Below, one piece after another: positions 35,555-47,402 of a DNA stretch of 64,000 bases (the stretch's first letter is position 1; each line of letters opens with the position of its first letter). Source of the stretch: Plotosus lineatus (Eukaryota; Chordata; Actinopteri; Siluriformes; Plotosidae). The translations under genes were made by a program, and so were the position numbers. Location of the stretch: assembly GCA_024760905.1 (NCBI GenBank), contig CM045733.1:14054501-14118500 (forward strand), written 5' to 3'. The notes beneath the pieces were generated by a model. It had not been told where the DNA came from. It saw nothing but the letters and a program-made list of their open reading frames with translations, and searched no databases.

Positions 35555-36097
35555 GCAATGGAGAGTGTGGAAAAGAGGTCAAGAAGCGTGTGCAGGCAGG
35601 TTGGAATGGTTGGAGAAAAATGAGAAGAATGAAAGGAAAAGTGTACAAGACGGTGTTGAGGCCAGCGATGTTGTATGGTTTAGAAACAGTGGCCCTGGGG
35701 AAAAGACAGGAGGCAGAGTTGGAGGTAGCAGAGATGAAAATGTTGAGGTTCTCTTTGGGAGTAACGAGGATGGATAGGATTAGGAATGAGTGCATCAGAG
35801 GGACAGCACATGTAAGACGTTTTGGAGACAAAGTCAGAGAGGCTAGATTGAGATGGTTTGGACATGTACAGAGGAGGGATAGTGAGTATATTGGTAGTAG
35901 GATTCTGAGGCTGGAACTACCAGGCAAAAGGCCACTTAGAGGAAGACCAAAGAGACGATTCATGGATGTGGTGAAGGAGGACATGAAGGTCGTTGGTGTA
36001 AGAGAAGAAGATGCAGAGGATAGGGTGAGATGGAGGCAGATGATTCGCTGTGGCGACCCCTGAAGGGAAAAGCCGAAAGGAAAAGAAGAAGAAGAAG
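35555..36097 (+). mobile_element. RTE-type LINE (family 2), 3' end inserted in a SINE-1A
   Basis: Encodes the same C-terminus as the copy at 33345 ('YGLETVALGKRQEAELEV', 'RLRWFGHVQRRDSEYIGS'), in a frame open from 35590 to 36063, and ends with a (GAAGAA) tail. A 17-bp duplication ATCGTTCATTTTCTGGA flanks it (35538-35554 and 36098-36114); this sequence is the tail complement of the SINE it entered. Confidence 0.9.
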
Positions 36098-36436
36098 ATC
36101 GTTCATTTTCTGGAATCACTTAATCCTAATTAGGGTCGCGGGGAGGCTGGCGCCCATCCCAGCTGACTCTAGACAAGGGCAGAAAACACCCTGGACAGCT
36201 CGCCAAGCCATCGCAGGGCGGAAACACGCCGACGGCTATGCAGCTCCTCTTGTCGAAATCAGCAACGGTTCCTGTACATGAACCTCACACCATAGACAGT
36301 GAGAGACATGGCCGGCCTTTGATAACCCAGTTAGCTGCACTGGGGGGGGGGACAGTGACTATCCGTGGAGAGTGGGACTCGAACCACCAACCTTAGGATT
36401 AGTGATCCAGCACCTTTTACCACCAGGCCACCACTG
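36098..36436 (-). mobile_element. SINE-1A, full length, host of the LINE insertion
   Basis: Minus-oriented, from tail to head 'taccaccaggccaccactgc'. The flanking 'ataaaacac' occurs at 35526-35534 and again just after the head, consistent with the SINE's own target duplication. Confidence 0.85.
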
Positions 36437-36465
36437 CACGATAAAACACTTTACGTACTATATAT

Positions 36466-36560
36466 TCATTTATTTTTTAACTGCTTCATCATATATTTCA
36501 AATTATGCTAATTTTCCAAATTAGGGTTGCGCAGAGGCTGGCGCCATCTCGGGCCTGGAT
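36466..36560 (-). mobile_element. SINE-1A tail fragment, diverged
   Basis: Contains 'tttttaactgcttcatc', 'aaattagggttgcgcagagg' and 'ctggcgccatctcggg'. Confidence 0.6.
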
Positions 36561-36610
36561 GTAGATTGACAGAAACCCAGTCAGGTAACCCCGTTAGTTA
36601 TATGAATGTA

Positions 36611-37097
36611 CAGGGATCCCTCACTTTCCACAGTTAATGGGGACTGAGATCTCCCCCGAAGCACCGATTTCCGCAAAGTAGGATCAACCCCGCCCCTAAC
36701 TGCCGAACTGATGTATACGTACATGTATATAATATCAATAAATACATATTCAATGCTATAAATGCTTATAATAACAAATACACATTCAAAAATTATGCAG
36801 AAAATGTAAATAAAATACAAATACACACACATACAGCCGCACGCGCGCGCACACACACGGTTGCGTGCCTCACATAACAATGTAAGTAGTCTTGTTTGGG
36901 TTGTTTTTTTTATTTGTTTGTTTTTGTTTGTTTGGGGTTTTTTGCATAATTGGCCTTGTTTTGCAGCATTTTCAGCAACCTTTTCCCTATGTTTCCTTGA
37001 TTTCCATATTTTTTATATTTTTTCAAGAATATTTTTGAAAATCCCACAATGCACTGAAGCCGCAGAAACTGAAGCACGAAGCAGCGATGGATCACTG
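36611..37097 (-). mobile_element. Tigger/pogo-like MITE, copy 5, full length (487 bp)
   Basis: Flanked by TA on both sides (36609-36610; 37098-37099). Ends CAGGGATCCCTCACTTTCC and, reverse complemented, CAGTGATCCATCGCTGCTTC. It has little internal microsatellite expansion and is a good reference copy. Confidence 0.9.
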
Positions 37098-37339
37098 TAC
37101 TGAGAAAATTAAATACAGTGATACTCACAACCACATTGATAGTGGGGCTTGAACCCCGCGCCCTGGGGTCAGTAATCCAGCTACCTCTTGCCCATGGTTG
37201 GTGTATCTTCCTTAGTCCCACAAGACATTAGGGATCATGTGACACTCTGACATCACAAAGAGAACCTTTGCGACTTTCCCACGCTATTGCAGAAAGTTTT
37301 GATGATTCAACAGAAATAAGGCAGAAGGTAGTAAATCAT

Positions 37340-37636
37340 GGGTCACGGCGTGGCTGGCGCCCATCTCAGCCTACAAGGGGTGAGAGCGGGGTACACCTGA
37401 AACAGCTCACCAGGCCATCACAGGGCCAACACTCACATCTCGGGGCGATTTGGAGCAGTCATTGAACCCACTGTCCATGTTTTTGGACTGTGGGAGGAAA
37501 TCGGTGCATCCAGAGGAAACTCACACAAGCATGCGGAGAGCATGCAAACTCCACACAGAAACGCCCGAGCTGGAACCGATCCCAGGACCTTACTGTGAGG
37601 CGGACGTGCTAACCACTACGCCACCGTGCCGCCAAA
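37340..37636 (-). mobile_element. SINE-2, near full length
   Basis: Minus-oriented: 3' tail piece 'ggctggcgcccatctcagcc', the middle 'gactgtgggaggaaatcgg', and the tRNA-like head 'gtgctaaccactacgccacc' at the right end. Confidence 0.8.
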
Positions 37637-38460
37637 ATGTAAATGTTCGGAATGAAAAAAACATTTCAAGTGCAGATGAAAAGTATTCACACGGGTTATG
37701 GTAGCGTAGAATAAATATGGCACCCGGCTGGCGAAATCCTCATAGGTCGGCGAGGGAGTCTTGATTTCCCAAGCAGCAGCTATAAAGTAATACTGTACCG
37801 GCTCCAACATGGCGGCCACAGCCCCCAAAGCATTCTTAAAATTTCCTGAGTAGTTTTTAATAATGCAGTCATGTGCTTCCACTGAGATGCGCAGTCGGCT
37901 GCCTGCGTTTGTTGATCTGCTGTGCATAAATATTCAAGATCAGCATAATACGCATCAGACGAAAGTGCGATCTGACCTCCTTGTAGGCCCGAGCACACGT
38001 ACACACGCCGCTTGATTAACCAATGATCGCTTACAGTCACAGGGATGCGAGTCTTGGCGATAGATGTGTGTGTGGTCATCAACCTGGATACTGACTCACG
38101 CTCTTCAGGACAATAGAATCAGTTCGCCTGGTTTGCCAACAGCAAGATGACAGCTGTGATGTCATTCACACTAAAGCGTCCGTATATTTTTAACACAATG
38201 GCATGTAGCAACAAAACACTGCATGGAGAAAGCTAGAGTGTCATGCATTATGCTGACAGGAAGACTGATAACGCAGATAATCATTCTTTATGATTATTGT
38301 TGGGAAAAGACATTTCAAAACAAGCAACATGCCAAAAAAAAAAATTGCACAGATTGCCAGTGTAAAAAGCCTGTATGGTCCAGAAACTCAATGCTTTCAA
38401 TCAGGGTTTGAAATCTGTCACAAAAGAGGCTGTTCTGGGTGTGAAGGCGTGTATGTCCAT

Positions 38461-38518
<58 letters not shown>

Positions 38519-39180
38519 GCATTACCACCACTTCCCTCTCTGTGTTCGCCAGCAGATGAAAGGCAGAGAGAGATGTATGGAGGATGTGATGAGAAGAAAC
38601 AAGGAGGTGGAGGTCAGCACAAACACAGTAACGCACCAAAATCAAACAGCAAGCCAGAAGGGAAAAAAAAAAAAAAAAAACACTTTCAAAGTACTGTCAG
38701 TTCTAAGCAGGTCCTAGAAGAGATGCAGAGCAAGTCATGAACAGGTGAGAAGGAGAAGAAAGAAGATACCGCGGGATGAGAGGAGGAGGAGGAAGGAGAT
38801 GCTTAGGATCTTGTGCTCTGTAATGGAGCCGTCCTGTGCGTCATCCCGCCTGGATTAGAATTCCGGCTCGTATAAATAGGAGAGATATTTTTAGTCTTTC
38901 GGAGCCGGTCCACTCCTCCCCTGCTCTGCCTTTCCTGAAGAGTATTAATTACCAACCATCCATACAGACTAATAATATGCTTATTAATGCTCCAGTCAGA
39001 GTGAATTGGAAGCACTGTATGTGAATCCACAGCATCTTAATGAGACGGGCCATTAAAAGGACAGCAAAGGACATCAACAATTATGGTGGCTTCAAAGAGG
39101 AGATTCCCAGAGGCTTTTAATTGTGTTTTTGGCAGAATGTACAGTGATTATGCGATTAAAAATATCATGCATTTAAAAGA
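37637..39180. other. Mostly unique sequence, candidate regulatory stretch at 38820-39180
   Basis: No gene recognised. It contains (CA)n at 38465-38515 and an A-run at 38665-38682. 38820-39180 is repeat-free with 'gtattaattaccaac', 'gcttattaatgctcc' and a 'tataaata' word, compatible with a conserved non-coding element (inference only). Confidence 0.3.
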
Positions 39181-39192
39181 ATGATCAGCTGG

Positions 39193-39196
<4 letters not shown>

Positions 39197-39238
<42 letters not shown>
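39197..39238. repeat. (GA)n microsatellite
   Basis: Pure (GA)n of about 42 bp. Confidence 0.95.
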
Positions 39239-39244
<6 letters not shown>

Positions 39245-39572
39245 GTCGCTGTAATCCGGATGGTGTGAGAGAAACAAAATCTGACCGTCAATCATCATTC
39301 CTACATCATATCATAAAAAAGAGCCACCAGGAAACCTGGTCTCGAAATGAAACCCATCTCAACCCTGACTCGCAGGCTTGCACATCCTGTTTCTCTCAGT
39401 CTTTCTCTCTCAAATATACAACATATCAAGAGCAGATCGTCGGAGCCCTGGTTCAATCCATGCTTTTATTGGTTCTGTTAAAATGCAGAAAGTACTTTAC
39501 ATCATGCAGTGAATTCAAACTGATCTGAAGATAAAGCCTCAGTAAAATCGACTGATTGTTTAAATTGATATA

Positions 39573-39576
<4 letters not shown>

Positions 39577-39627
<51 letters not shown>

Positions 39628-39654
39628 TATATATATATATATAGATACACACAC

Positions 39655-39723
<69 letters not shown>

Positions 39724-39742
39724 TATATATATACACAGTATA

Positions 39743-39791
<49 letters not shown>

Positions 39792-39801
39792 ATATATATA
39801 T
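39577..39801. repeat. (TA)n with CACA interruptions
   Basis: About 225 bp of mostly (TA)n, abutting a SINE-1B copy. Confidence 0.95.
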
Positions 39802-39802
39802 G

Positions 39803-40152
39803 TGTCTGTCTTCCTTTCGGCTTTTTCCCTTTTACTCGGGAGTCGCCACAGCAAATCATCTGATTCGCACGTTTGATTTGGCAGAGGTTTTTACGTCGGA
39901 TGCCCTTCCCGTCACAACCCTTTTAGCAAGGGACAGAAATACGCTGACGACTTTGCAGCTACTCTTTACGAAAGTCACCAATGGTTCTTTTACATGCCTC
40001 ACACCATGGACAGTGAGAGACATGGCCCGCCTTTGATAACCCAGTTAGCCGCACTGGGGGGGACAGTGACAACCTTGTGGAGAGTGGGACTTGAACCCCC
40101 AACCTTTGGATCAGCGATCCAGCGCCCTATACCACTAGACCACCACTGCCCA
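39803..40152 (-). mobile_element. SINE-1B, full length
   Basis: Minus-oriented: (GTCT)n, 'ttcctttcggctttttccc', tail 'ggatgcccttcccgtcac', then the common body and head 'taccactagaccaccactgcc'. With 12548-12902 it confirms that the body and the second tail form one transposed unit. Confidence 0.9.
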
Positions 40153-40175
40153 TATATATATATATATATATATAT
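40153..40175. repeat. Short (AT)n between inverted SINE copies
   Basis: About 24 bp of (AT)n separating two SINE-1B copies in opposite orientation, followed by a C-rich stretch. Confidence 0.9.
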
Positions 40176-40186
40176 GCCCCCCCCTT

Positions 40187-40379
40187 CCCCATTGCTGACT
40201 TTCGTAAAGAGTAGCTGCAAAGTCGTCAGTGTGTTTCTGTCCCTTGCTAAAAAGGGTTGTGACAGGAAGGCCATCCGACGTAAAAACCTCTGCCAAATCA
40301 AACGTGCGAATCAAATGATTCGCTGTGGCGACCCCTGAGAAAGGGAAAAAGCCGAAAGGAAAAGAAGAAGAAGAAAAAG
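40187..40379 (+). mobile_element. SINE-1B, head-truncated, inverted relative to its neighbour
   Basis: From 'ccattgctgactttcgtaaa' to 'gccgaaaggaaaagaagaag'. Together with 39803-40152 it forms a head-to-head inverted pair with arms of about 190 bp. Its (GAA)n end resembles the LINE family-2 tail more than the (GACA)n end of the neighbour. Confidence 0.85.
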
Positions 40380-41060
40380 ATATAATACTTCATCTTGTTC
40401 AAATGGACAAATATGAAGAAGCATTTGTGTAGTACCTGCTGCCATCAAGTGGTGGAACATTAAAACTGCACTTTATTGAATTCAGGGGCCACTGGAGGTC
40501 ATAACACTTTATTCCACCCCTGAAGCTGCATCATATTGGTCTCTCCTGAATAACCTCACACACACACACATCGCTCTCTCGCTCTCTCTCTCTCTCGCTC
40601 TCTTACTCTCACTGACTCTCTCTCTCTCTCTAATTCTCCTGCTCTGTCTCTCTCTCTCTCTCACACACACATAATGTCTCTCTCTCTCTCTCTCACTCTA
40701 GTTCTCTTTCTCACTTTCTCACTCATTCACACACACACACACACACACACATACACACACACACACGCTGCATTTACTGGCTCAGAATCAGGGCACATTT
40801 GATCTATGTGGTTCATTTGCCATTTGATTTAGTTTTAATCTAAAGATTATTTCAAATCACAAATCCTAAACAAGCAAAAACAAGCAACCAACCAAACAAG
40901 CAAGCAAGCAAACAAACAAACAAACAAATAAGCAAACAAGAAACAAGCAAATAAATCCCAAATGTGGTTTAATAATCACAAATCTAATTAATAAAAAAAG
41001 GAGTCATCATTAAATTTCTAATGATGATGATGATGATGATGATTATTATTATAATAATCA

Positions 41061-41111
<51 letters not shown>

Positions 41112-41590
41112 GTGATTTAGCATCTTTTACAGCGTCTCTAGAGATAATTAAAAGAATCAAAGCTGTGTTTAAATATTTGTGTTTATTTTCTCTTTTTATT
41201 CAACAGTGGAATTATCCAGAAGGCATCGCGTATCTGAATCATCGTAACTCGGCGCGGTTTATCAGATTTACAAATGAAATTCCTGTCTGTGTTCCAAAAT
41301 ACATGCAACCTTCAGTACTCCAGCACTTGAGTCACTTCAGAGGTAGGCGTGGTCTTTCTTATTTCTTGGTTTATGTCCTTTGTCACTGATGTCAGTGTGA
41401 ATTATGTGGTTCTGTCCCAGATATGAGATCAACCCCGGTGCCGTTTCTGCTCTTTGGACCAATGGCTCTATTTCATGTTGTATTTGGTTCTGATTATTTA
41501 TATCCTACAATTAGTTCCCAATTTGTTATGTAGTCCAGCTGCAAACCATAGAAAAAATATATACATATCCTCTTCTGTTAGATTTTCTCC
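40380..41590. other. Unique sequence with (CT)n, (CA)n and (ATT)n tracts
   Basis: CT/CA-rich microsatellite at 40558-40765, (CAAG/CAAA)n at 40873-40940, and (ATG)n-(ATT)n at 41024-41108. No gene recognised. Confidence 0.6.
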
Positions 41591-41594
41591 ATTT

Positions 41595-41838
41595 TCATTC
41601 ATTCATCAGGGTTGGGGGGGGGGGTCGCCCATCTCAGCCGACTCTGTGCGAGGGCAGGATACACCCTGGACAGCTTTCCAGGCCATCGCAAGAGTAGCTG
41701 CACAGCCGTCAGCATGTTACTGCTTTGCACTGGCCTGGCGAGCTGCCCATGGTGTTCCCTGCCCTCGCTCAGAGTCGGCTGAGATGGGCGCCAGGCTCCA
41801 TGCGACCTTAATTAGGATTACAGAAAATGAATGAATGG
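41595..41838. mobile_element. SINE-1A inverted (head-to-head) pair of 3' parts
   Basis: 41595-41693 is a SINE-1A 3' part in minus orientation ('ctcagccgactctgtgcgag', 'caggccatcgca'). 41694-41838 continues with the 3' part in plus orientation ('agagtagctgcacagccgtc' to 'tacagaaaatgaatgaatgg'). The junction at 41693/41694 is abrupt, giving a foldback structure. Confidence 0.8.
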
Positions 41839-41893
41839 AAGTTATCAGTTTTGCCTATAACTGTAGAGTGTGGCTTCAAATATAGAGCCATAC

Positions 41894-41937
<44 letters not shown>

Positions 41938-43004
41938 TGTGAGTGTTATATTTGTGCACTGTCCCATAACAGACTAGCTATCAGTGATGGAGTTAGTTGT
42001 CATCACCATCACACCCACAATCTGTTTTCAGATTCTTGTTTCCAGAAGCGGTTGATTGTATTTTCTGATAATACAACCAATCACCTCGATTAACCTCAGA
42101 CCCTCCAGATAGGGGGTGTGAAGCTTCAAATATAGACGTGGACCAAATAGCATCCCCCAACCCCACCCCCCAAAGTCTATTTTAAAACTTACACAGCAAG
42201 ATTTAAATTTTAAAAATAAAAGGATTCACCCCCCCCCCCCCCCCACACACACACACACACCCACACCCACACCCAATTTTAGATCCAGGGTCAAGGTCTA
42301 ATTTAATACCTGCAGAATTGTGACACGCCTCGGGTGTGAAGCCATTCCGTATTAGTTGATATGCCTCTCAGATCTTGTATCTAATCCTCTCTTGGCTCGC
42401 CCCTTCCTGTGGCTTTACCATGATGAGAAATCGATTTGTGCTGGAAATATGTGGTTTAATTCACCGAGACACTTCGCCTCAACCATTTACATCCTCATCA
42501 CGGATGACCATGCTATCCATGAGGCATTTATCATTGCTCTCATTTATTAAACCTGACTTCACTCTCGCAGAGCCGAGCAATATGTTACAGAATACCAGAG
42601 AGTAAGTGGATATTGCCTCATTAATATTCAAATCCCAGCGAGGTGAGATTGCTGTGTTAGGATGTTCGTAACTGTTCAACAGCTTAAAACACTGTAATGC
42701 TATAAGATGGAAGACATTAAACACGGTTATGGAAAATCCAGCAAAGGCGAAATGTTGTGACATGAACAGAACCAATGTGTCCAGATGTGAAGAATGTGAA
42801 CCAATAACCACACCTTGGTTTCTCTGATTCCTCAAACAGCGTGACACCAATCATGAGCCTCATTTGTCCCGATGTTCGATAGTCACATTTTGATACCATA
42901 GCGAAGAAAATGAGAGAACATTGGTGCACATTGGAAAATATCTGGATATTTCCAAGAATATTGGAGGACGTTGTAGAATTTCAGGGAAAACTTCGGAGAA
43001 GAAT
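41839..43004. other. Unique sequence, candidate conserved stretch at 42310-42650
   Basis: (TG)n at 41898-41943 and a C-run with (CA)n at 42229-42274. The stretch 42310-42650 is repeat-free and has balanced composition, but no ORF or splice pattern is convincing. Confidence 0.35.
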
Positions 43005-43335
43005 TGGGGCAGTGGTGAGCCGGTGGTATGGTCCTGGATTGCTGATCCTAAGATTGGGGATTCAGGCCTCACTGTCAATGGTTTTCAACGCTGCCCCCTA
43101 GTGCAGCTAACTGGGTTATCATAGGACGGCCATGTCTCACTGTCCATGGTGAGAGGTTCATGTAAAAGAAACATTGCTGACTTTCAACACAAGTAGCTAT
43201 ATATCCATCAGCGTGTTTTCGCCCTGTGATGGCCTGGTGAACTGTCCAGGTTGTACTCCGAGTAGGCCGAGATGGACAGCAGCCTCCCCGAGACCATGAT
43301 TAGGATTAACCGGTTCAGAAAATGAATGAATGAAC
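43005..43335 (+). mobile_element. SINE-1A, full length
   Basis: Head 'ggcagtggtgagccggtgg', the hairpin 'agtgcagctaactggg', body, and tail 'cggttcagaaaatgaatga'. Confidence 0.85.
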
Positions 43336-43392
43336 TTTTGGGGAAAAGTGAAATATTATCGGAGTGTTAGAAAATTTGCTGTTTTTGTTGTC

Positions 43393-43452
<60 letters not shown>
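43393..43452. repeat. (TG)n microsatellite
   Basis: Pure (TG)n of about 60 bp. Confidence 0.95.
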
Positions 43453-43454
<2 letters not shown>

Positions 43455-43499
43455 AAAGTACATTAAGGAAACAGCAAAAAACTCTGAGTAATATCATAA

Positions 43500-43735
43500 C
43501 TCACTGGTCTACAACGGTAAACATCGGAAGACATCAGTAGTGTTCAGTGTAATATTACCATAAAATTGTGCAAAAAAAAAAAAAAAATGGGCGTGACATC
43601 AGGAGAACCTCGGTACAAATCAGCAAACAGCATCAGTATAGATTGTAAGAACATCGGATGAAGCCTGGTGACATCAGTACACATCGAAAAACATCGCTAA
43701 ACATCATAAGAAAATTGGCGGAAACATCCGACTTA
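43500..43735. repeat. Degenerate short repeat around 'acatcg/acatca'
   Basis: More than ten irregularly spaced words such as 'aacatcgg', 'gacatcag' and 'aacatcgc'. A decayed short tandem repeat is the simplest reading. Confidence 0.5.
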
Positions 43736-43949
43736 CTTAACCTTGGAATACGATTGGCTCAAATCGGGATTAATGTCGGAATCATGTGAGCGCACTTTAA
43801 CATACATTAACTTTAATCTGTTTATTTAACGTTTTCTGTCTTTTATCGGTTCCATTTCCATGTTCTACTTCCATTATGTGCAATTTGTTTGGATGTTTAT
43901 TCGCTTTTGAACTTTATATCTTGATAAGCATCATGGAAAATAACCAAGC

Positions 43950-46540
43950 TATTGAAAACTCTATCATTCAATCAGTCAACTCGCCAATCAACGACCAAAG
44001 CCGAACCCCCCACCCCCCACCTCCACGCTCAAGACCAACCGAGACAACTCAGCTTGGCTTACACCAATCAAGAACTGATTGCCCTGGACACCAAGAGACA
44101 ATTGATCAATCAAGACCTATTGTGTCACCTCAGGGAGCTTGGTATCAGAAAATCAGTGAGAGGTAAGTGGGCTGGTTGTAGAAAACAAAGAGTTTTCCAA
44201 CCTAAAGAAAATGCAAAAACCAGAGACACAAACAATGCAAACACTCAGACGACTCCTTTAACCCAAACTCATTTTCAAAACCAAAATATAAAAATTGTAT
44301 TGTGGAATGTGCGATCCGTGCGAAATAAAACCACTGAAACTTGTGACTATATCACAGATCATGACTTGGACATTATTTTCATCACAGAAACCTGGCTTAA
44401 ACATTCCGGTGATGAAGTGAAACTTGTTGAACTGTGCCCTCCAGGTTATTCAGTAAAGCATTTCCCTTGTACTGACAGACTGGGAGGAGGTCTAGCTGTC
44501 ATCTTCAGAACGGTTCTCAAAGTTATCAACATCTGTAAGACCAGCAAGTATGACACTATGGAAATGATAGAGTGTGTTTTCTTTTTTCATGGATCCCCTT
44601 TGAGATTTATCTGCATCTACAGACCTCCATCCTTGCGTAAGAACGGTCTCACAGACCCCAACTGTCTCACTGATTTCATAACTCTCTGCGAAACTGTCAT
44701 CACCAAGAAAACACCTTTCATCATTCTAGGTGATTTTAACATCTACTTTGAAGATGGAAATAACCCTCTCAAAGTGAAAATGGACAAACTGCTCGAGACA
44801 CATGATCTTTCTTGTTCAGCACATCCAGAAAGCAACTCGCATCCATGGTCATGTGATTGACTGGATCGTCACAAGCAAGTACCATGACGTCATTGAGGAC
44901 ACAAGTGTTCCTGATATGCAAATGTCCGATCATTTTTGGATACATGCTGACCTACATATCAGAAACGTACAGCCAAACCTTAGAACCATTATTGGCCGTA
45001 ATATCAAGTCCATATCAAGAGAAGAGTTCAAACAGGACATCATGTCATCACGTCTCTACAATGATCCTAATCTGATCTTGATGAACTAGTTGACCTGTAC
45101 AACAAAACTCCCTTGGACATACTAGACAAGCATGCCCCCCTGAAGTCCAGGAAACTGCGTGACAAAAAATGCTCTCCCTGGTACTCAGAAGACATACACT
45201 TCGCCAAAATCGAACGTCGACGAGCAGAGCGCCAATGGCGAAAAACAAAGCTTGAGATTCACAGACAATTATATAACAAAGCTAGAAACAACTTCAACAG
45301 GATAGTTCGGCAAACAAGATCAAAGTACTTCAATGATCTTATTCTTTCACAAACCAACAACCCAAGGGCCTTGTTTAGCACCATGTCTACACTTATGGGT
45401 AAATCAACGGACGTCATCCTTCCAGATCATGGTACTGATGATGTTGACATCGCCAACAAGTTCACTCAGTTCTTTCATGACAAGATAGCAAACATCCGTA
45501 CAACCCTGAGAAACAGGTCTGTTGAGGCAGAGTTTCCTACTGTGTGCAGCTCAATTATCAACAGCTTTGTTCCATTGAATGAAGATGACACGTTGAAACT
45601 CATTCAGAGGTCAAAACCAAAGTCATGTTCTCTGGATCCTGTTCCCACCAACCTACTCCTGGAGCTGACTGTTTGTTACCAGTTATCACGAAGATCATCA
45701 ACTTGAGTCTTGAATCTGGTACTGTGCCAAGAGCCTTGAAAACTGCCATTGTTAAACCTCACATCAAGAAAACATCACTTGACTCTCAAATTTTGAAAAA
45801 TTATCGGCCTGTCTCAAACCTGGCTTTCCTTTCCAAGATCTTAGAAAAAAAACATCCCCTTCTCATTGTACTTGAAGAACCTGGGTGTTTTCCTGGACTT
45901 GTCTCTCACCATGGAATAACAGGTCACAGCTATCATCAAGAAAAACTACTACTACCTGAGAAACATCAGCAGTATCCACAATCTTCTCAGTGACTCATCC
46001 ACAGCAGCTCTTATGAGATCGTTCATACTCTCCTGTCCCGACTACTGCAATAGTCTTCTTGCAGGAGCATCCACAGAGCAGATAAACCGCTTGCAGAGAA
46101 TCCAAAATATGGCAGCCAGAATTGTAACAAGATCTCCAAAGCACTGTCACATTACACCGATCCTGAAGTCCTTGCACTTGCCCCCAGTTCAAAAGAGAAA
46201 CCAGTTTAAGGTTTTGACACTCACCTACCAATGTGTTAATGGATCAGCACCATGCTATCTTTGTGAGCTCGTCAAGGTGTATCAACCAGCCAGAACACGA
46301 AGATTGTTTTCACAACTCTCTTGCTGTTGCTCGGACAAAATTGAAGACCTTTGGATGTCGAACATTCACAAATCACAAAACTTCTACCATCAGTGACTCA
46401 GTTTAAACATCAACTGAAAACGTACCTATTCCAACTATAGCTATGATGTTTTCCATCTGTGACTCTGACATGTACTTTTTTCCTCTTCTCATGCGCATTG
46501 AGCATACGGTTGTATGAATTATGCGCTATACAAGCATCCA

Positions 46541-46579
<39 letters not shown>
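43950..46579 (+). mobile_element. L2-like LINE, endonuclease present, reverse-transcriptase core deleted
   Basis: Open from 43952 to 44860: a basic N-terminal region, then an apurinic-type endonuclease ('IVLWNVRSVRNK', 'IIFITETWLKHSGD', 'FIILGDFNIYFED'). Further pieces follow in shifted frames (44802-45089, 45113-45706, 45625-45860), ending with 'ILKNYRPVSNLAFLSKILEK', the start of the reverse-transcriptase domain. At about 45860 the catalytic core is missing and the frame resumes near the C-terminus ('SCPDYCNSLLAGAS', 'RLQRIQNMAARIV'). The 3' end 'attatgcgctatacaagc' with an (ATT)n tail is the L2 hallmark. Non-functional: at least three frameshifts and the deletion. Confidence 0.9.
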
Positions 46580-46580
<1 letters not shown>

Positions 46581-46816
46581 ACAGCGATAAACAGTCAGTC
46601 CCTAAACATCTGTACATCATCTCTCTCTTGAAGTTTATCAGACAAACTGCGAAACACCTCAGTCATGAAAATTTGAGAGCTGTCTCAAACCTCTGACGCT
46701 GGAGACTCCTTCCAAAAATTACTAATTAAATGTGTTCGCTTATAAAACTTCATCACATCAACTATTTTAAAGCTGTGTATGTCCCATTGTTCTTTTCTTG
46801 TTCATATTTTGTAATA
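46580..46816. other. Unique AT-rich sequence
   Basis: Nothing recognised between the LINE tail and the next MITE. Confidence 0.4.
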
Positions 46817-47305
46817 CAGGGATCCCTCACTGTCCACGGTTAATGGGGATCAAGACAACACCCCCCCACACCACGCGCAACTGCCGATTTCCGCGAGGTA
46901 CGATTGACCGCACTGACTGACGTATACATACATGCATATGTGTATATAATATCAATAAATACATATTCAATGCTATAAATGCTTATAATAACAATTAAAC
47001 AGTCAAAAATAAACCATAAATAAAATAGAAATGCACACACACACATACAGACGCACACGCACACACAGATGTGCACCTCACATAAAAATGCAAGTAGTTT
47101 TGGGTTGTTTTTTGTTTTTATTTGTTTGGGGTTTTTTTGTTTGTTTGTTTTTTTATGCATAATTGGCCTTGTTTCGAGTCATTTTTCTTAACTTTTTCCC
47201 TATTTTTCCTTAATTTTCTTATTTGTTTATTTTTCAATATTATTGAAAAACTCACGATACACTGAAGCCGCAGGAATTGAAGCACGACGTAGCGAGAGAT
47301 CACTG
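46817..47305 (-). mobile_element. Tigger/pogo-like MITE, copy 6, full length (489 bp)
   Basis: Flanked by TA (46815-46816; 47306-47307). Ends CAGGGATCCCTCACTGTCC and, reverse complemented, CAGTGATCTCTCGCTACGTC. Same core as the other copies. Confidence 0.9.
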
Positions 47306-47402
47306 TAATGCCAATTGGGAAAACTCAAAAAGGATTCAGTTCATCTCTAAAGTGAAACATGATGGCGGTAGCATACCACTAACTTTCAGTGGGTAACATT
47401 CT

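Noticed and set aside
38870..38880. TATA box of a promoter
   Set aside because: A lone 'tataaata' word in AT-rich DNA, with no downstream first exon or other promoter signal.
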